The position numbers and the translations under genes were made by a program. The notes beneath the pieces were generated by a model. It was not told the origin of the DNA, did not search any database, and saw only the letters and a list, made by a program, of their open reading frames with translations. A stretch of 64,000 nt of DNA from CANKJK01 sp964400405 (GTDB lineage: Bacteria; Acidobacteriota; Vicinamibacteria; Vicinamibacterales; UBA2999), in contig CAYNUO010000005.1 in assembly GCA_964400405.1 (NCBI GenBank), positions 1 to 64,000 of the forward strand. The letters are read 5' to 3'. Of the stretch, positions 36,173 to 45,413 are shown piece by piece. The stretch's first letter is position 1, and every line of letters starts with the position of its first letter.

Positions 36173-36239
36173 CGCCGAACAGCCCCATACAGTGCTCGCG
36201 CTTCCGCGCTCCGCGCTGTACGGGGCACCCCGTTCGGCG
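36173..36239. other. Large imperfect inverted repeat with alternative folds
   Basis: CGCCGAAC (36173-36180) pairs with GTTCGGCG (36232-36239), and CCCCATACAG (36183-36192) pairs with CTGTACGGGG (36216-36225, one mismatch). The 3' part can also form its own stem, ACGGGG-CA-CCCCGT (36220-36233). It lies in the 172-bp gap between thiE and the permease. It may be a terminator, an attenuator or an old repeat element. Confidence 0.45.
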
Positions 36240-36243
36240 CCAC

Positions 36244-36260
36244 CCGCTGCCTGGCAGCGG
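36244..36260 (-). terminator. Hairpin after thiE
   Basis: CCGCTGC-CTG-GCAGCGG is a perfect 7-bp stem with a 3-nt loop, 7 bp past the thiE stop. It lacks a U-tract, so its terminator role is tentative. Confidence 0.35.
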
Positions 36261-36267
36261 TGTCTCC

Positions 36268-36921
36268 TCAGGCGAGCCGATCCAGGTAGCTCCGAACGAG
36301 CGCTCGCGGGTCCGGGCCGATGAGTCCGCCGATGACGGCCACGGCGTCGGCGCCCACCCGGCAGGCATCCGCGGCCCGTTCCGGCGTGATGCCGCCGATC
36401 GCGACCAGCGGCATCCGCGCACCGGCAATGGCACGGGCGCGTTCAATCATCGCGACGCCCACCGCGTCGTAGCCGGTGTCCTTGGTCACCGTGCCGAACA
36501 CCGGACCGACAGCAATGTAGGACACGGGCTCGAGCGCGGCCCGCTGCACCTGGGTCTCGGTGTGCGTCGAGACGCCGACAATGGCCCCGTCGCCGAGCTG
36601 CGCCCGCGCGGCCGCCGGAGCAAGGTCCTCCTGCCCGACGTGGGCGCCGGAGGCACCCGTCACCAGCGCGACGTCGACGCGGTCGTTGACCACGACGGTC
36701 GCATCCGCGCCGGCGCGCGCAAGCACACGGCGCGTGAGCGCGGCGAAGGCGCCCGCATCGAGGGTCTTGGCCCTGAGCTGGAAGAAGCGGGCGCCGCCCT
36801 CAAGGCAGGCATCCAGAAACGCGAGGGGTTCCCACGACGCCGCGTCGAGGGCCGCCACGTCGCAGATGACATAGAGCCGCGACGGCAGGACGGCGGTCGT
36901 GCCTGCGGGCTCGGTCGGCAC
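36268..36921 (-). CDS. thiE: Thiamine-phosphate synthase
   Basis: ThiE joins HMP-PP and thiazole phosphate to thiamine phosphate. The 217-aa TIM barrel has FQLRAKTLDAGAF, VVNDRVDVALVTGASGAHVGQEDL-type blocks, VGVSTHT, YIAVGPVFGTVTK and VAIGGITPE, all typical. Some family members are TenI-like, but the retained VNDRVDVA and GPVF segments favour a true synthase. It lies 13 bp after accC. No thiamine riboswitch precedes it and no other thi genes are present. Confidence 0.88.
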   Translation of the reverse strand: MPTEPAGTTAVLPSRLYVICDVAALDAASWEPLAFLDACLEGGARFFQLRAKTLDAGAFAALTRRVLARAGADATVVVNDRVDVALVTGASGAHVGQEDLAPAAARAQLGDGAIVGVSTHTETQVQRAALEPVSYIAVGPVFGTVTKDTGYDAVGVAMIERARAIAGARMPLVAIGGITPERAADACRVGADAVAVIGGLIGPDPRALVRSYLDRLA

Positions 36922-36934
36922 GGGGAGGAACGCG

Positions 36935-38308
36935 CTAGCTGGCCGCGGCGGTGCCGCGCGCGGCGGCGGGCTCGACCGCGAACCGGTCCATGAAGCCCGT
37001 GCCGATGTTGCCCGAGATGAAGTCCGGCTCGGAGAGGATCTTCACGTGCAGCGGGATCGTGGTGTGGATCCCCTCGATGACGCTCATCTCCAGCGCGCGC
37101 CGCATGCGGGCGATCGCCTCGGAACGGTCGCGTCCGAACACGATCATCTTGCCGATCATCGAGTCGTAGTACGGGGGAATCGTGCAGTCGGCATGCGCGG
37201 CGGTATCGACACGCACGCCAGGGCCGGACGACAGGTTGAACGTGCGGATCAGCCCCGGCGACGGCGTGAACCGTTCGGGGTGCTCGGCGTTGATCCGGCA
37301 CTCCAGCGCATGTCCGCGGAACTGGACGTCGCTCTGCTTGTAGCCGAGGCGCTCGCCCGCCGCGATCCGGATCTGCTCCTTGACGAGGTCGATGCCGGTC
37401 ACCAGCTCCGTGACGGGGTGTTCGACCTGGAGACGCGTGTTGACCTCCATGAAGTAGAACCGGCCCGCCTGGTCCATCAGGAACTCGAAGGTGCCGGCGT
37501 TCGTGTACTGCACGGCCTTTGCCGCGTCCACGACGAGCGCGCCCATCTTCTTCCGGACCTTCTCGGTGATCACGACCGACGGCGACTCCTCGATGAGCTT
37601 CTGATGCCGCCGCTGGACGGAGCACTCGCGCTCGCCGAGGTGCACGAGGTTGCCGTGGTGGTCGCCGAGCACCTGGAACTCGATGTGCCGCGGGTTCACC
37701 AGGTATTTCTCGATGTAGCAGTCGCCGACGCCGAACGCCGCCTCGGCCTCACGCTGGGACGTACGCAGCGACGCGCCGAGCTCCTCCTCGGATTTCACGA
37801 CGCGCATGCCGCGGCCGCCACCGCCCGCCACCGCCTTGATGATGACCGGGAACCCGATCTCCTTCGCGATCCTGAGCGCCTTCTCTTCCGAGTCCACGGG
37901 GCCGTCGCTGCCCGGCAGCATTGGCAGCCCGGCCTTCTTCATGGCACGGCGCGCACGGGCCTTGTCGCCCATCAGCTTGATGACGTGCGGACTCGGACCG
38001 ATGAACCGGATGTGGCAGGCCTCACACACCTCGGCGAAGTGCGGGTTCTCCGACAGGAAGCCGTAGCCGGGGTGAATGGCATCCGCGCCGGTCACTTCGG
38101 CGGCGCTGATGATGGCCGGAATGTTCAGGTAGCTGTCGGCGCTTCTGGCGGGGCCGATGCAGACGTCCTCGTCGGCAAAGCGGACGTGCAGGGCGTGCTC
38201 GTCGGCCTCCGAATAGACGGCGACGGTCTTAATCCCCATTTCCCGGCAGGCGATGATCACGCGCAGCGCGATCTCGCCCCGATTGGCGACCAGAATCTTC
38301 TTGAACAT
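36935..38308 (-). CDS. accC: Acetyl-CoA carboxylase biotin carboxylase subunit
   Basis: AccC carboxylates biotin on AccB with ATP and bicarbonate for malonyl-CoA. The 457-aa product has the N-terminal KKILVANRGEIALRVI, an ATP-grasp centre with GGGGRGMRVV and ECSVQRRHQKLIEESPS, and FMEVNTRLQVEHPVTE. It starts 2 bp after the accB stop, the usual accBC operon. Its last residues are Ala-rich. accA and accD are not in the window. Confidence 0.97.
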   Translation of the reverse strand: MFKKILVANRGEIALRVIIACREMGIKTVAVYSEADEHALHVRFADEDVCIGPARSADSYLNIPAIISAAEVTGADAIHPGYGFLSENPHFAEVCEACHIRFIGPSPHVIKLMGDKARARRAMKKAGLPMLPGSDGPVDSEEKALRIAKEIGFPVIIKAVAGGGGRGMRVVKSEEELGASLRTSQREAEAAFGVGDCYIEKYLVNPRHIEFQVLGDHHGNLVHLGERECSVQRRHQKLIEESPSVVITEKVRKKMGALVVDAAKAVQYTNAGTFEFLMDQAGRFYFMEVNTRLQVEHPVTELVTGIDLVKEQIRIAAGERLGYKQSDVQFRGHALECRINAEHPERFTPSPGLIRTFNLSSGPGVRVDTAAHADCTIPPYYDSMIGKMIVFGRDRSEAIARMRRALEMSVIEGIHTTIPLHVKILSEPDFISGNIGTGFMDRFAVEPAAARGTAAAS

Positions 38309-38310
38309 GG

Positions 38311-38766
<456 letters not shown>

Positions 38767-38790
38767 AGGCTCCGTTCCAACTCCGTCCGT

Positions 38791-39918
38791 CTAGAGAACC
38801 ACCAGCTCACGGGTCACGGCCGTCAGCACCTCGTGCCCGCCCGGCGTCACGAGGATATCGTCCTCGATCCGCACGCCGCCCCACCCCGGCAGATAGGCGC
38901 CAGGCTCGACCGTCAGGACCATCCCGGCCGCCAGAGGGACCGGCGCGACCTCCGGCAGGGGCTTCCCGACCCGCGGCGCCTCGTGCACGTCCAGCCCAAG
39001 TCCGTGGCCGGTCCCGTGTCCGAAGGCGGCTCCTAACCCTTCTTCCGTCAACACGTTCCGGGCGGCGACGTCCACCGCCTCCGCCGTCTGGCCCGGTCGC
39101 ACCGCCTCGATTGCCGCCTGCTGGGCCTTCAGAACAGCCCCGTACACACGGCGGGCCTCCGTTCCCGGAGGCCCTATCGCGACGGTTCGCGTAATGTCAC
39201 TGCAGTATCCGTCCATCACGCCGCCGAAGTCCAGCACCACCAAGTCGCCAGTAGCCAGGAATCGGTCACCTGCCCTGTAATGCGGAAGTGCGGAATTCGG
39301 CCCCGAAGCCACGATCGTGTCGAAGGCTGGCTTCTCGAAGCCGCTCGCGCGTAGCGCCGCCTCGATCGCGCCGGCCACATCCCGCTCCCGCACACCGGCC
39401 CGGGCCGCCCTGAACGCCGCGTCGGCCACGGCGGTCAGGCCCCGCGCGGCGCGGCGCAGCGCCTCCTGCTCCTGCGGGTCCTTGATGATGCGGGCGCCTT
39501 CGACCAGCCCCGTGACCGGAACCCACTCCGGGGGCACGGGGGACGACGCGCCCATCCGCTCGAACCACCGGAGCCGGGACACGGACAGATGCTCGGCCTC
39601 GACGCCGATGCGGTGATGACCATCGGCCAGACACCGGGCCAGCAGGGCGGCATCGTAGCTGCCCGGCACGTCGACGACCCGCAGCGCCGCCGGGGCACCA
39701 CCGCCGTCCACGAGCTGCCGCGCCGACTCGCGGTAGCGGGCGTCAACGAGCAGCGACACCGCGTCCCGCGCGACGAGCAGCGCGCCGGCAGTCCCGGTGT
39801 GCCCCGACAGGTACCGCACGTTCGGCGGATACGTCACGACGAGCACGTCGAGGCGGTCGGCGCCGTACGTCCCCCGCACGGCCGCCAGACGCGCCTCGAA
39901 GGAGGCCGCGGACGTCAT
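38791..39918 (-). CDS. Xaa-Pro aminopeptidase-like M24 metallopeptidase
   Basis: This cytosolic peptidase probably removes N-terminal residues before proline or cleaves Xaa-Pro dipeptides. The 375-aa product has a creatinase-N domain (about 5-130) and a pita-bread M24 domain with metal ligands Asp/Asp (LDFGGVMDGYCSDITR), His (GHGTGHGLGLDVHE) and Glu/Glu (LTVEPGAY, GGVRIEDDI). The ATG overlaps the preceding lipoprotein stop by 1 bp (TGATG). The accBC neighbourhood of an M24 peptidase is a common order, as with pepQ/yqhT in Bacillus. Confidence 0.9.
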   Translation of the reverse strand: MTSAASFEARLAAVRGTYGADRLDVLVVTYPPNVRYLSGHTGTAGALLVARDAVSLLVDARYRESARQLVDGGGAPAALRVVDVPGSYDAALLARCLADGHHRIGVEAEHLSVSRLRWFERMGASSPVPPEWVPVTGLVEGARIIKDPQEQEALRRAARGLTAVADAAFRAARAGVRERDVAGAIEAALRASGFEKPAFDTIVASGPNSALPHYRAGDRFLATGDLVVLDFGGVMDGYCSDITRTVAIGPPGTEARRVYGAVLKAQQAAIEAVRPGQTAEAVDVAARNVLTEEGLGAAFGHGTGHGLGLDVHEAPRVGKPLPEVAPVPLAAGMVLTVEPGAYLPGWGGVRIEDDILVTPGGHEVLTAVTRELVVL

Positions 39919-41171
39919 CACGTCGCGGTGATCGTGACCGTGCGTGTCGTCGTCGCCGTCCGCCCGGCGCTGTCCACGATCGTCAGACGGATCGTGTAGG
40001 TACCGGCGGTCGCATAGGTCGTCGACGCCGTCACGCCCGTGGAGGTCTGGCCGTTGCCGAAGTCCCACGTATACGAGCTGATCGTCGCACCCGCGATGGT
40101 CGACGAGTCGCCGCCGTTGACGTTGACCGTCCGCGTGATGACCTGGCTCGTCGGCGAAATCGAGAAGTTCGCCGTCAGCCCGTTCACGACCGTCAGTGTC
40201 GACGTGGCGGTGCGGGTCTGCCCCACATCGTCCGTCACGGTCAGCGTCACCGTGTAGGTGCCCGTCGCCGTGTAGGCGTGACTCGAGAGCGCCGACGTGG
40301 CACTGGATGTCGCACCGTCACCGAAGCTCCAGTCGTACTGCACGATGGAATGGCCCGGCGCGGCCGAGGATCCCGACGCCACGAAGTTCACGTTCTGAAG
40401 CACGGCGGCGCTCGACGGCGACGCGACAAAGACCGGTGTCGGCGCGGCGGGATTCACGACCGCCACGACCTTCGTCGTGCTCGCGGTGGTGCCGACGGCG
40501 TCGGTCACTGTCAGCGACACGACGTAGCTCCGCGCCTGCTGGAAGCGATACGTCGCTTCACGTCCGGTCGCGGCGGACTCTCCGCCGAAGTTCCACGCAT
40601 ACGAGCAGGTGTCGCGACACAGCGCGCCCTCGTCCGTGGTCGCGCTGGCGTCGAACGTCACGCTCTGCAGGCGCTCCGGCGCCTCCGGCAGGAACGAGAA
40701 CGCCGGCACCGGCGCCCCGGTGTTGGGCGTGCCCGTCAGGCGGACCGAGAACGTGCGCGCCACGGCATCGCCGGCCCCGCCGGCCGCCGGCGTGACCGCG
40801 ATCACGGCGACGCCGCTGGCCACGATCGTGCTCGCGGCGGGAGCCGTGTAGGCGAACGACGCGTTGCCGCCCGCGTCCGTCGTGACGTCGGCCTGGTTGA
40901 CGGCGCCGGTGCTCGCCGACAGCGTCAGGCGCTGCCCGGCGACGGCCTGTCCCCGCGCGTCCCGCACCGCGACGGTGACGACCGCCTGTGACTGGCCGTC
41001 GCGCGGCAGCTGATCGGGCGTGACCGTCGCGGTCACCGACAGGCCGAACTCGGACGGGGCGACGATCGACGGCGCGCTCTGCTTCTCGAGGCCGCAGCCG
41101 GCCGCGGTCAGCGTCAGCGCCGTCAGCGCGACGAGTGGGGCGGTGTTCAACGATTCCCTGATGCTGCGCAT
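39918..41171 (-). CDS. PKD-domain lipoprotein
   Basis: The 417-aa product has a lipoprotein signal peptide (LTAAGC, Cys26), an Ig-like Big_1-type domain (about 45-140, VTVAVRDARGQAVAGQRLTL) and three PKD domains (about 150-240, 245-330, 335-415), each with the YxWDFGDG-like core (YAWNFGG, YDWSFGDG, YTWDFGNG). PKD and Big domains make extracellular stalks or adhesins. It would be anchored in the outer membrane. It lies 7 bp after another lipoprotein gene downstream of pilQ, so a surface or pilus role is possible but unproven. Confidence 0.8.
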   Translation of the reverse strand: MRSIRESLNTAPLVALTALTLTAAGCGLEKQSAPSIVAPSEFGLSVTATVTPDQLPRDGQSQAVVTVAVRDARGQAVAGQRLTLSASTGAVNQADVTTDAGGNASFAYTAPAASTIVASGVAVIAVTPAAGGAGDAVARTFSVRLTGTPNTGAPVPAFSFLPEAPERLQSVTFDASATTDEGALCRDTCSYAWNFGGESAATGREATYRFQQARSYVVSLTVTDAVGTTASTTKVVAVVNPAAPTPVFVASPSSAAVLQNVNFVASGSSAAPGHSIVQYDWSFGDGATSSATSALSSHAYTATGTYTVTLTVTDDVGQTRTATSTLTVVNGLTANFSISPTSQVITRTVNVNGGDSSTIAGATISSYTWDFGNGQTSTGVTASTTYATAGTYTIRLTIVDSAGRTATTTRTVTITAT

Positions 41172-41178
41172 GACCCCT

Positions 41179-41799
41179 CTACTGCGGATCGCCGAAGTTG
41201 CCGAACTGCACGCCGATGCTGCCCGTCGCGACGACGGTGTTCCCTGTCAGATCCCGGCCGGTGAACGTGATGTCAGCGACGGTCGCGATGATCACGCTGC
41301 TCGTCCGCAGGCTTGCGAGGGGCGCCTCTTCCTTGGCGGTGTGGCGCACCAGCTCGAAGGTCGTCGTCACGGTGCCCTCCGCGGGCACGGTCACGGTCAC
41401 GGCCGAATCGAACGGATGCGGGACGTCTACGCCCGGGGTGTTGCGGCCGTCCGAACGCCGGAACGTCACCTGATAGCGGGTGATCGTGACCTGGTTGAGG
41501 CTCGACGGTGACGACGCGTTGCCAGGAACACCCGGGTCCTTGAGCACGAGCCGCAACGTCGCGCGGGCCACGTCGCTGAAGACCGTCGGGACAGGGTCGG
41601 AGCCCGTCCGGCGCACGTTCGTAATCACGTCGGAGTCGAGCGTGCCGCCGAAGGCCGTCGGCACCGCACCCGATGCGGCCTCGATGGAACTGATCACCAC
41701 CATCGACGGCGACTGCCCGCTGCGCGCGACTTCGCCGCATCCCGCCATGCCCGCGCCCGACGCCGCAAGCAGCGTCAGCGCCAATGCTCTGCCCTTCAC
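41179..41799 (-). CDS. Small lipoprotein of unknown function
   Basis: The 206-aa product has a lipobox (GMAGC, Cys21), then an all-beta-looking domain with Ser/Thr/Val runs (VTITRYQVTFRRSDGRNTPG, VTVPAEGTVTTTFELVRHT). No family is recognised. Start is a GTG at 41799, 29 bp after the pilQ stop. Its place between pilQ and the PKD lipoprotein makes a pilotin-like or surface role worth testing, but there is no direct evidence. Confidence 0.65.
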   Translation of the reverse strand: MKGRALALTLLAASGAGMAGCGEVARSGQSPSMVVISSIEAASGAVPTAFGGTLDSDVITNVRRTGSDPVPTVFSDVARATLRLVLKDPGVPGNASSPSSLNQVTITRYQVTFRRSDGRNTPGVDVPHPFDSAVTVTVPAEGTVTTTFELVRHTAKEEAPLASLRTSSVIIATVADITFTGRDLTGNTVVATGSIGVQFGNFGDPQ

Positions 41800-41828
41800 C
41801 GTCCTGCTCCTTCCCAGCGTGCGCACGG

Positions 41829-43682
41829 TCACATCCGCACGATGCGTGGCGTGATGAAGATGAGCAGCTCGCGGCTCTCGTCCGTCACCCCGTCCCGCTT
41901 GAAGAGCCAGCCGAGCAGCGGAAGGCGGTGCAGGCCCGGTGTCCGGTCCTGGCTCGCCTGCTCGCGGCTGACGTAGATGCCGCCGATCACGGTCGTCTCG
42001 CCGTTGGTGACGAGCACCTGCGTGACGGCGCGCTGCGTGTCGATCGGCGGAATGTTGTTGACCGACCTGCTGAAGTCCGGCGCCGCGTTCTCGACCGAGA
42101 TGCGCATGATCACGGTGTTCGCCGCCGTGATCTGCGGCGTGACCTTCAACGTCAGCGCCGCGTCCTTGAACGAGACCGTCACCGTGTTGTTCGCCACGGT
42201 CTGAATCGGAATCTGGACGCCCTGCGTGATCTCGGCCTCGACGTTGTTCTGCGTCGCCACGCGCGGTGTCGACAGCAGCCGGCCGTTGCCCTGCCGCTCC
42301 AGCGCCGACAGCGCCACGTCGAGGTTCACCGCGCCGTTGACCGACCCGAGCGCGAGTCCCAGGGCGGAGGTGGCGTTTTCCACCGCCAGGCCGACGGCCG
42401 TGTTGGCCGCGTCCGTTGCCGTGTCTCCCTGCGTGGCGCCGGTCCGGCCGGTGATCGAGCCCTGATTCGGGAACGCGAGCGGCAGCGTGTTGCCGAGCGC
42501 CTGGCTGGCGCGCGCGCCGACGCCCCACTGCACGCCCAGCGTGCGCGCGAACTCGCGCGTCGTCTGCACGATGCGCGCCTCGATCTCGACCTGCGGCTGC
42601 GGCTGGTCCAGCGTCCCGATCAGGTCAAGGGCCTGCGTCAGCCGCTCGGGCAGGTCATTGATGATCAGCGTGTTCGTGCGGACGTCCGTCTGCACCTGGC
42701 CGCGCGGGGAGAGCACCGTCTTGGTCAGCAGCGGCGCGACATCCTCCGCCTTCGCGTAGCTGAGCGTCCGTGTCAGCACCTGGAGCCGCCCCGACAGCGC
42801 CACTTCGTCGGCCAGCTTCCGCCGCTGCGCCTCCTCTTCGGAAAGCACCGCCAGCGGCGCGATGCGGACGATGGTGCCGTCGAGCGAGTACCCGAGCTTG
42901 TTGGCGCGGAGGATGATCTCGAGCGCCTGGTCCCACGGCACGTCCCGCAGCGCGACATCGACGCTGCCCTGAATCGACGGGTCGATGACCACGTTCAGCC
43001 CCGAGATCTCGGAGAAGACGCGCAGCACGGCCCGCAGGTCGGCGCCCTGGAAGTCGAGGCTGATCGGCTGTCCGGTGTACTTGCGCGCCTCAGGCGCCTG
43101 CGTGACGGAGTTCTGCAGCGCGGCCGTGGGCGCCACCGGGCGCACCGCGGACGGCGTGCGCGCGACCGCCGGGGCGGGCGTCGCGGTGACGGCCGGCCGG
43201 ACCGCTGGCGCCGGCTGGACCATGCCGCCCATCGGCGCGGCGGCGGCACGCGCCGCGTGGCCCGGGTCGATGTAGATGACGTTCTTCGCGCTCCGCGCGC
43301 TGGGCTGGTCGCCCTCGTCGACGCCGAGGCGAACGCGCGCGACGAGCACGCCGTCCGCCGTCCGGTCGCGCTCCACGGCAATCGACCGAACGCCGTCGAT
43401 GGCCGCCGGCACACGCGACAGCGCCGGCGTGACGTCGACATCCCGCAGCTCGACGACGAACGTGCGCGGGTCCGGCCGCGCGGTTTCATAGGCCACCGGC
43501 GCAGAGGCCTCGATGGCGACCACGGCCCGCCCGGCGTCGCGGCGACCGCTCACCGACCGCAGCACGACGCCGGCCGCTTCAAGCGACGGCCATGCCCCCG
43601 CCACGGCGATTGCCAGCGCGGCAAGGCCCAATGCGAGCCCTCTCCGGCTCCAGCGCTTCCGGCTCCATCCCAGCCACGTCAT
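41829..43682 (-). CDS. pilQ: Type IV pilus secretin PilQ
   Basis: PilQ forms the outer-membrane pore for the type IVa pilus. The 617-aa product has a signal sequence (LALGLAALAIAVAG), one AMIN domain (about 37-130), a Pro/Ala linker, a secretin/TonB short domain (about 200-275, ISLDFQGADLRAVLRVFSEI), an N1/KH-like domain (VQTDVRTNTLIINDLPERL) and the C-terminal secretin barrel (VIGGIYVSREQ to LLIFITPRIV). The ATG overlaps the pilP stop by 4 bp. It ends the pilMNOPQ run. Confidence 0.95.
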   Translation of the reverse strand: MTWLGWSRKRWSRRGLALGLAALAIAVAGAWPSLEAAGVVLRSVSGRRDAGRAVVAIEASAPVAYETARPDPRTFVVELRDVDVTPALSRVPAAIDGVRSIAVERDRTADGVLVARVRLGVDEGDQPSARSAKNVIYIDPGHAARAAAAPMGGMVQPAPAVRPAVTATPAPAVARTPSAVRPVAPTAALQNSVTQAPEARKYTGQPISLDFQGADLRAVLRVFSEISGLNVVIDPSIQGSVDVALRDVPWDQALEIILRANKLGYSLDGTIVRIAPLAVLSEEEAQRRKLADEVALSGRLQVLTRTLSYAKAEDVAPLLTKTVLSPRGQVQTDVRTNTLIINDLPERLTQALDLIGTLDQPQPQVEIEARIVQTTREFARTLGVQWGVGARASQALGNTLPLAFPNQGSITGRTGATQGDTATDAANTAVGLAVENATSALGLALGSVNGAVNLDVALSALERQGNGRLLSTPRVATQNNVEAEITQGVQIPIQTVANNTVTVSFKDAALTLKVTPQITAANTVIMRISVENAAPDFSRSVNNIPPIDTQRAVTQVLVTNGETTVIGGIYVSREQASQDRTPGLHRLPLLGWLFKRDGVTDESRELLIFITPRIVRM

Positions 43683-44146
43683 GGCTTGCCCTCTCCCACC
43701 TGTCTGAGGCGTTTGCGAATCTCGAGTTCCTTGGGGACCACCAGCGGATCGCTGGAGCGCTGCAGCAGGACGATGCTGTCCGCGCCGATGAAGCGCACCT
43801 GACCGTCCATCAGTCGATCGCCGACGTGCACGACGTAGGTGCGGGTGTCCGCACCCTGCAGCAGTGCCGAGTATCCCGACGGCGATACCACGACACCCTT
43901 GAGCGCCACCTCGCTGACGAAGAGGCCCGCGACACCCGGTGGCCGCGGCACGTTCCCGCGTCCGCTGGGATCCGTACCCGACTTGAGCAGGCTCACGAAT
44001 GGATCGCGCCGGCCGCCGGGGTTGTAGGTGTCGACGGGGGCCAGCCCGCGAGGCGTTTCCCGCGGCGCCGCGCTTCGCTGCGCCGACACGGGCATCCCGC
44101 CCAGGGCCACCAGCACGACTGCGGCGAGGAGGGGGACGCGCGTCAT
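43679..44146 (-). CDS. pilP: Type IV pilus assembly protein PilP
   Basis: PilP is a periplasmic lipoprotein-type link between PilNO and PilQ. The 155-aa product has a signal peptide (LLAAVVLVALGGMPVSA), an unstructured segment ending with the PilP hallmark NPGGRRDPFVSL, and a compact beta domain (FVSEVALKGVVVSPSGYSAL, VHVGDRLMDGQVRFI). No lipobox Cys is seen, unlike Neisseria PilP. It overlaps pilO and pilQ by 4 bp each. Confidence 0.85.
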   Translation of the reverse strand: MTRVPLLAAVVLVALGGMPVSAQRSAAPRETPRGLAPVDTYNPGGRRDPFVSLLKSGTDPSGRGNVPRPPGVAGLFVSEVALKGVVVSPSGYSALLQGADTRTYVVHVGDRLMDGQVRFIGADSIVLLQRSSDPLVVPKELEIRKRLRQVGEGKP

Positions 44147-44781
44147 GCCTTCCCTCCGGCCGGGGCCCGGCCTGCCTTCGCCGGCTTTCCTGCTGGTGCG
44201 GCGGGCTCCGCGTCCTTCGCCACGGAGAGGACGAACGTCGTGGCCGTGCAGCTGACCGTCACGGTCGGCCCACCCGGCGCCGGCTTGTCCTTGCCGCGCA
44301 CCTCGATGTCGGTCACGTTGATGATCCGCGGGAAACCGCCGACGCGGGCCAGGAAGTGCCCCACGTCGTGGTACGTCCCCTCGAACTCGATCGCAATCGG
44401 CCACTCCACGTGCAGCGCCTTCGGCGCCACGGGGCGAGGCGTGAAGGCGCGGATCACCAGACGCGACTCCGTGGCCATGCCCTGGATGCGGCGCAGCAGG
44501 TCGGCGACGTCCTTCTCTTCGGGCAGCACGGGGCGCAGGCGTTCGAGCTGCTGTTCGAGACGGGCCACATCCGCACGGAACTGCGGGAGCCGGCGGGCGG
44601 TCGCCTGCGCGCGCTGGATGTCACTGCGCACGGCCGCCAGTTGTGACGCCTGGTCGGCCAGCCGCTGCTGCACCGGTTGCGCGTAGTAGGTGAAGAACGC
44701 CGCGACGGCCAGCGCTGCCACGGCGACCGCGGCGCCAACCTGCCCATACCAGGGCCACCGTGAGAGCCCGGAGATCGGCAT
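44143..44781 (-). CDS. pilO: Type IV pilus alignment protein PilO
   Basis: PilO is an inner-membrane protein with one N-terminal helix (VAVAALAVAAFFTYYA), a coiled coil (about 35-95) and a ferredoxin-like periplasmic fold (EFEGTYHDVGHFLARVGG, the common PilO motif). At 212 aa it has the usual length. It pairs with PilN. A Lys/Ala/Pro-rich C-terminal tail follows the domain. It overlaps pilN by 1 bp and pilP by 4 bp. Confidence 0.92.
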   Translation of the reverse strand: MPISGLSRWPWYGQVGAAVAVAALAVAAFFTYYAQPVQQRLADQASQLAAVRSDIQRAQATARRLPQFRADVARLEQQLERLRPVLPEEKDVADLLRRIQGMATESRLVIRAFTPRPVAPKALHVEWPIAIEFEGTYHDVGHFLARVGGFPRIINVTDIEVRGKDKPAPGGPTVTVSCTATTFVLSVAKDAEPAAPAGKPAKAGRAPAGGKA

Positions 44782-45413
44782 CAGCGGCCTCCCGCCCGCG
44801 CCGGAGCGGCAGCCGGCGCGACGGCGGCCGCCGGCGCGCTGCCCGCGAGACGCGCCTTCACGGTGAATCGAATCAGCTCCTGGACTCCGGTGCCCGCGCC
44901 GCCGGGGCCGGCCGACTCCATCTGGCTGTCCAGCAGTTCCACCGGGCGGTCGAAGACCGGCGAGTTGCCCAGGTTCCCGACCAGGTCCGACAGCGCGATC
45001 AGCGTGGTGCTGCGGCCTTCAATCACCAGGTCCGGCCCGGTCTGCTTCACGTGGGTCAGCCAGAGCATCTCGGGCAGGCTCCGGCTGACGGCGTCGACCA
45101 CCCGCACGGGGACGCTCTGATTGGCGCGCAACTGTTCGATGAGGTCGACGCGCTGCCGCAGCTGCTCCTGCCGGCGCTCGAAGCGGGCGACTTCCGTGAT
45201 GACGCCGCGCAGCCGCTCGGCTTCCTGCCGGGCCGTGACGAGTTCGGCCGCGAGCGCATCCTCCTGGTGGGCCAGCGACCAGTACCACCAGCCCAGCCCT
45301 CCGGCGGCGAGCAGCAGCACGGCCGCGCAGATCAGCGGCACGGCCGCGGCCGGCGTCGCGATCCGGGCGCGCTCGGGGGCGCGCGCCGCACGGAGCAGAT
45401 TGATCCGGATCAC
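44781..45413 (-). CDS. pilN: Type IV pilus alignment protein PilN
   Basis: PilN partners PilO, and its N-terminal cytoplasmic peptide (IRINLLR, the INLL motif) binds PilM. The 210-aa product then has one membrane helix (AVPLICAAVLLLAAGGLGWW), a coiled coil and a periplasmic domain (WLTHVKQTGPDLVIEG). The GTG start at 45413 overlaps the pilM stop (GTGA) and gives the exact conserved N-terminus. An Ala/Pro-rich tail ends the protein. Confidence 0.93.
   Translation of the reverse strand: MIRINLLRAARAPERARIATPAAAVPLICAAVLLLAAGGLGWWYWSLAHQEDALAAELVTARQEAERLRGVITEVARFERRQEQLRQRVDLIEQLRANQSVPVRVVDAVSRSLPEMLWLTHVKQTGPDLVIEGRSTTLIALSDLVGNLGNSPVFDRPVELLDSQMESAGPGGAGTGVQELIRFTVKARLAGSAPAAAVAPAAAPARAGGR

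Noticed and set aside
36173..36260. Thiamine (TPP) riboswitch for thiE
   Set aside because: The structures lie downstream of thiE and lack the conserved TPP core; thiE is within an accC operon.
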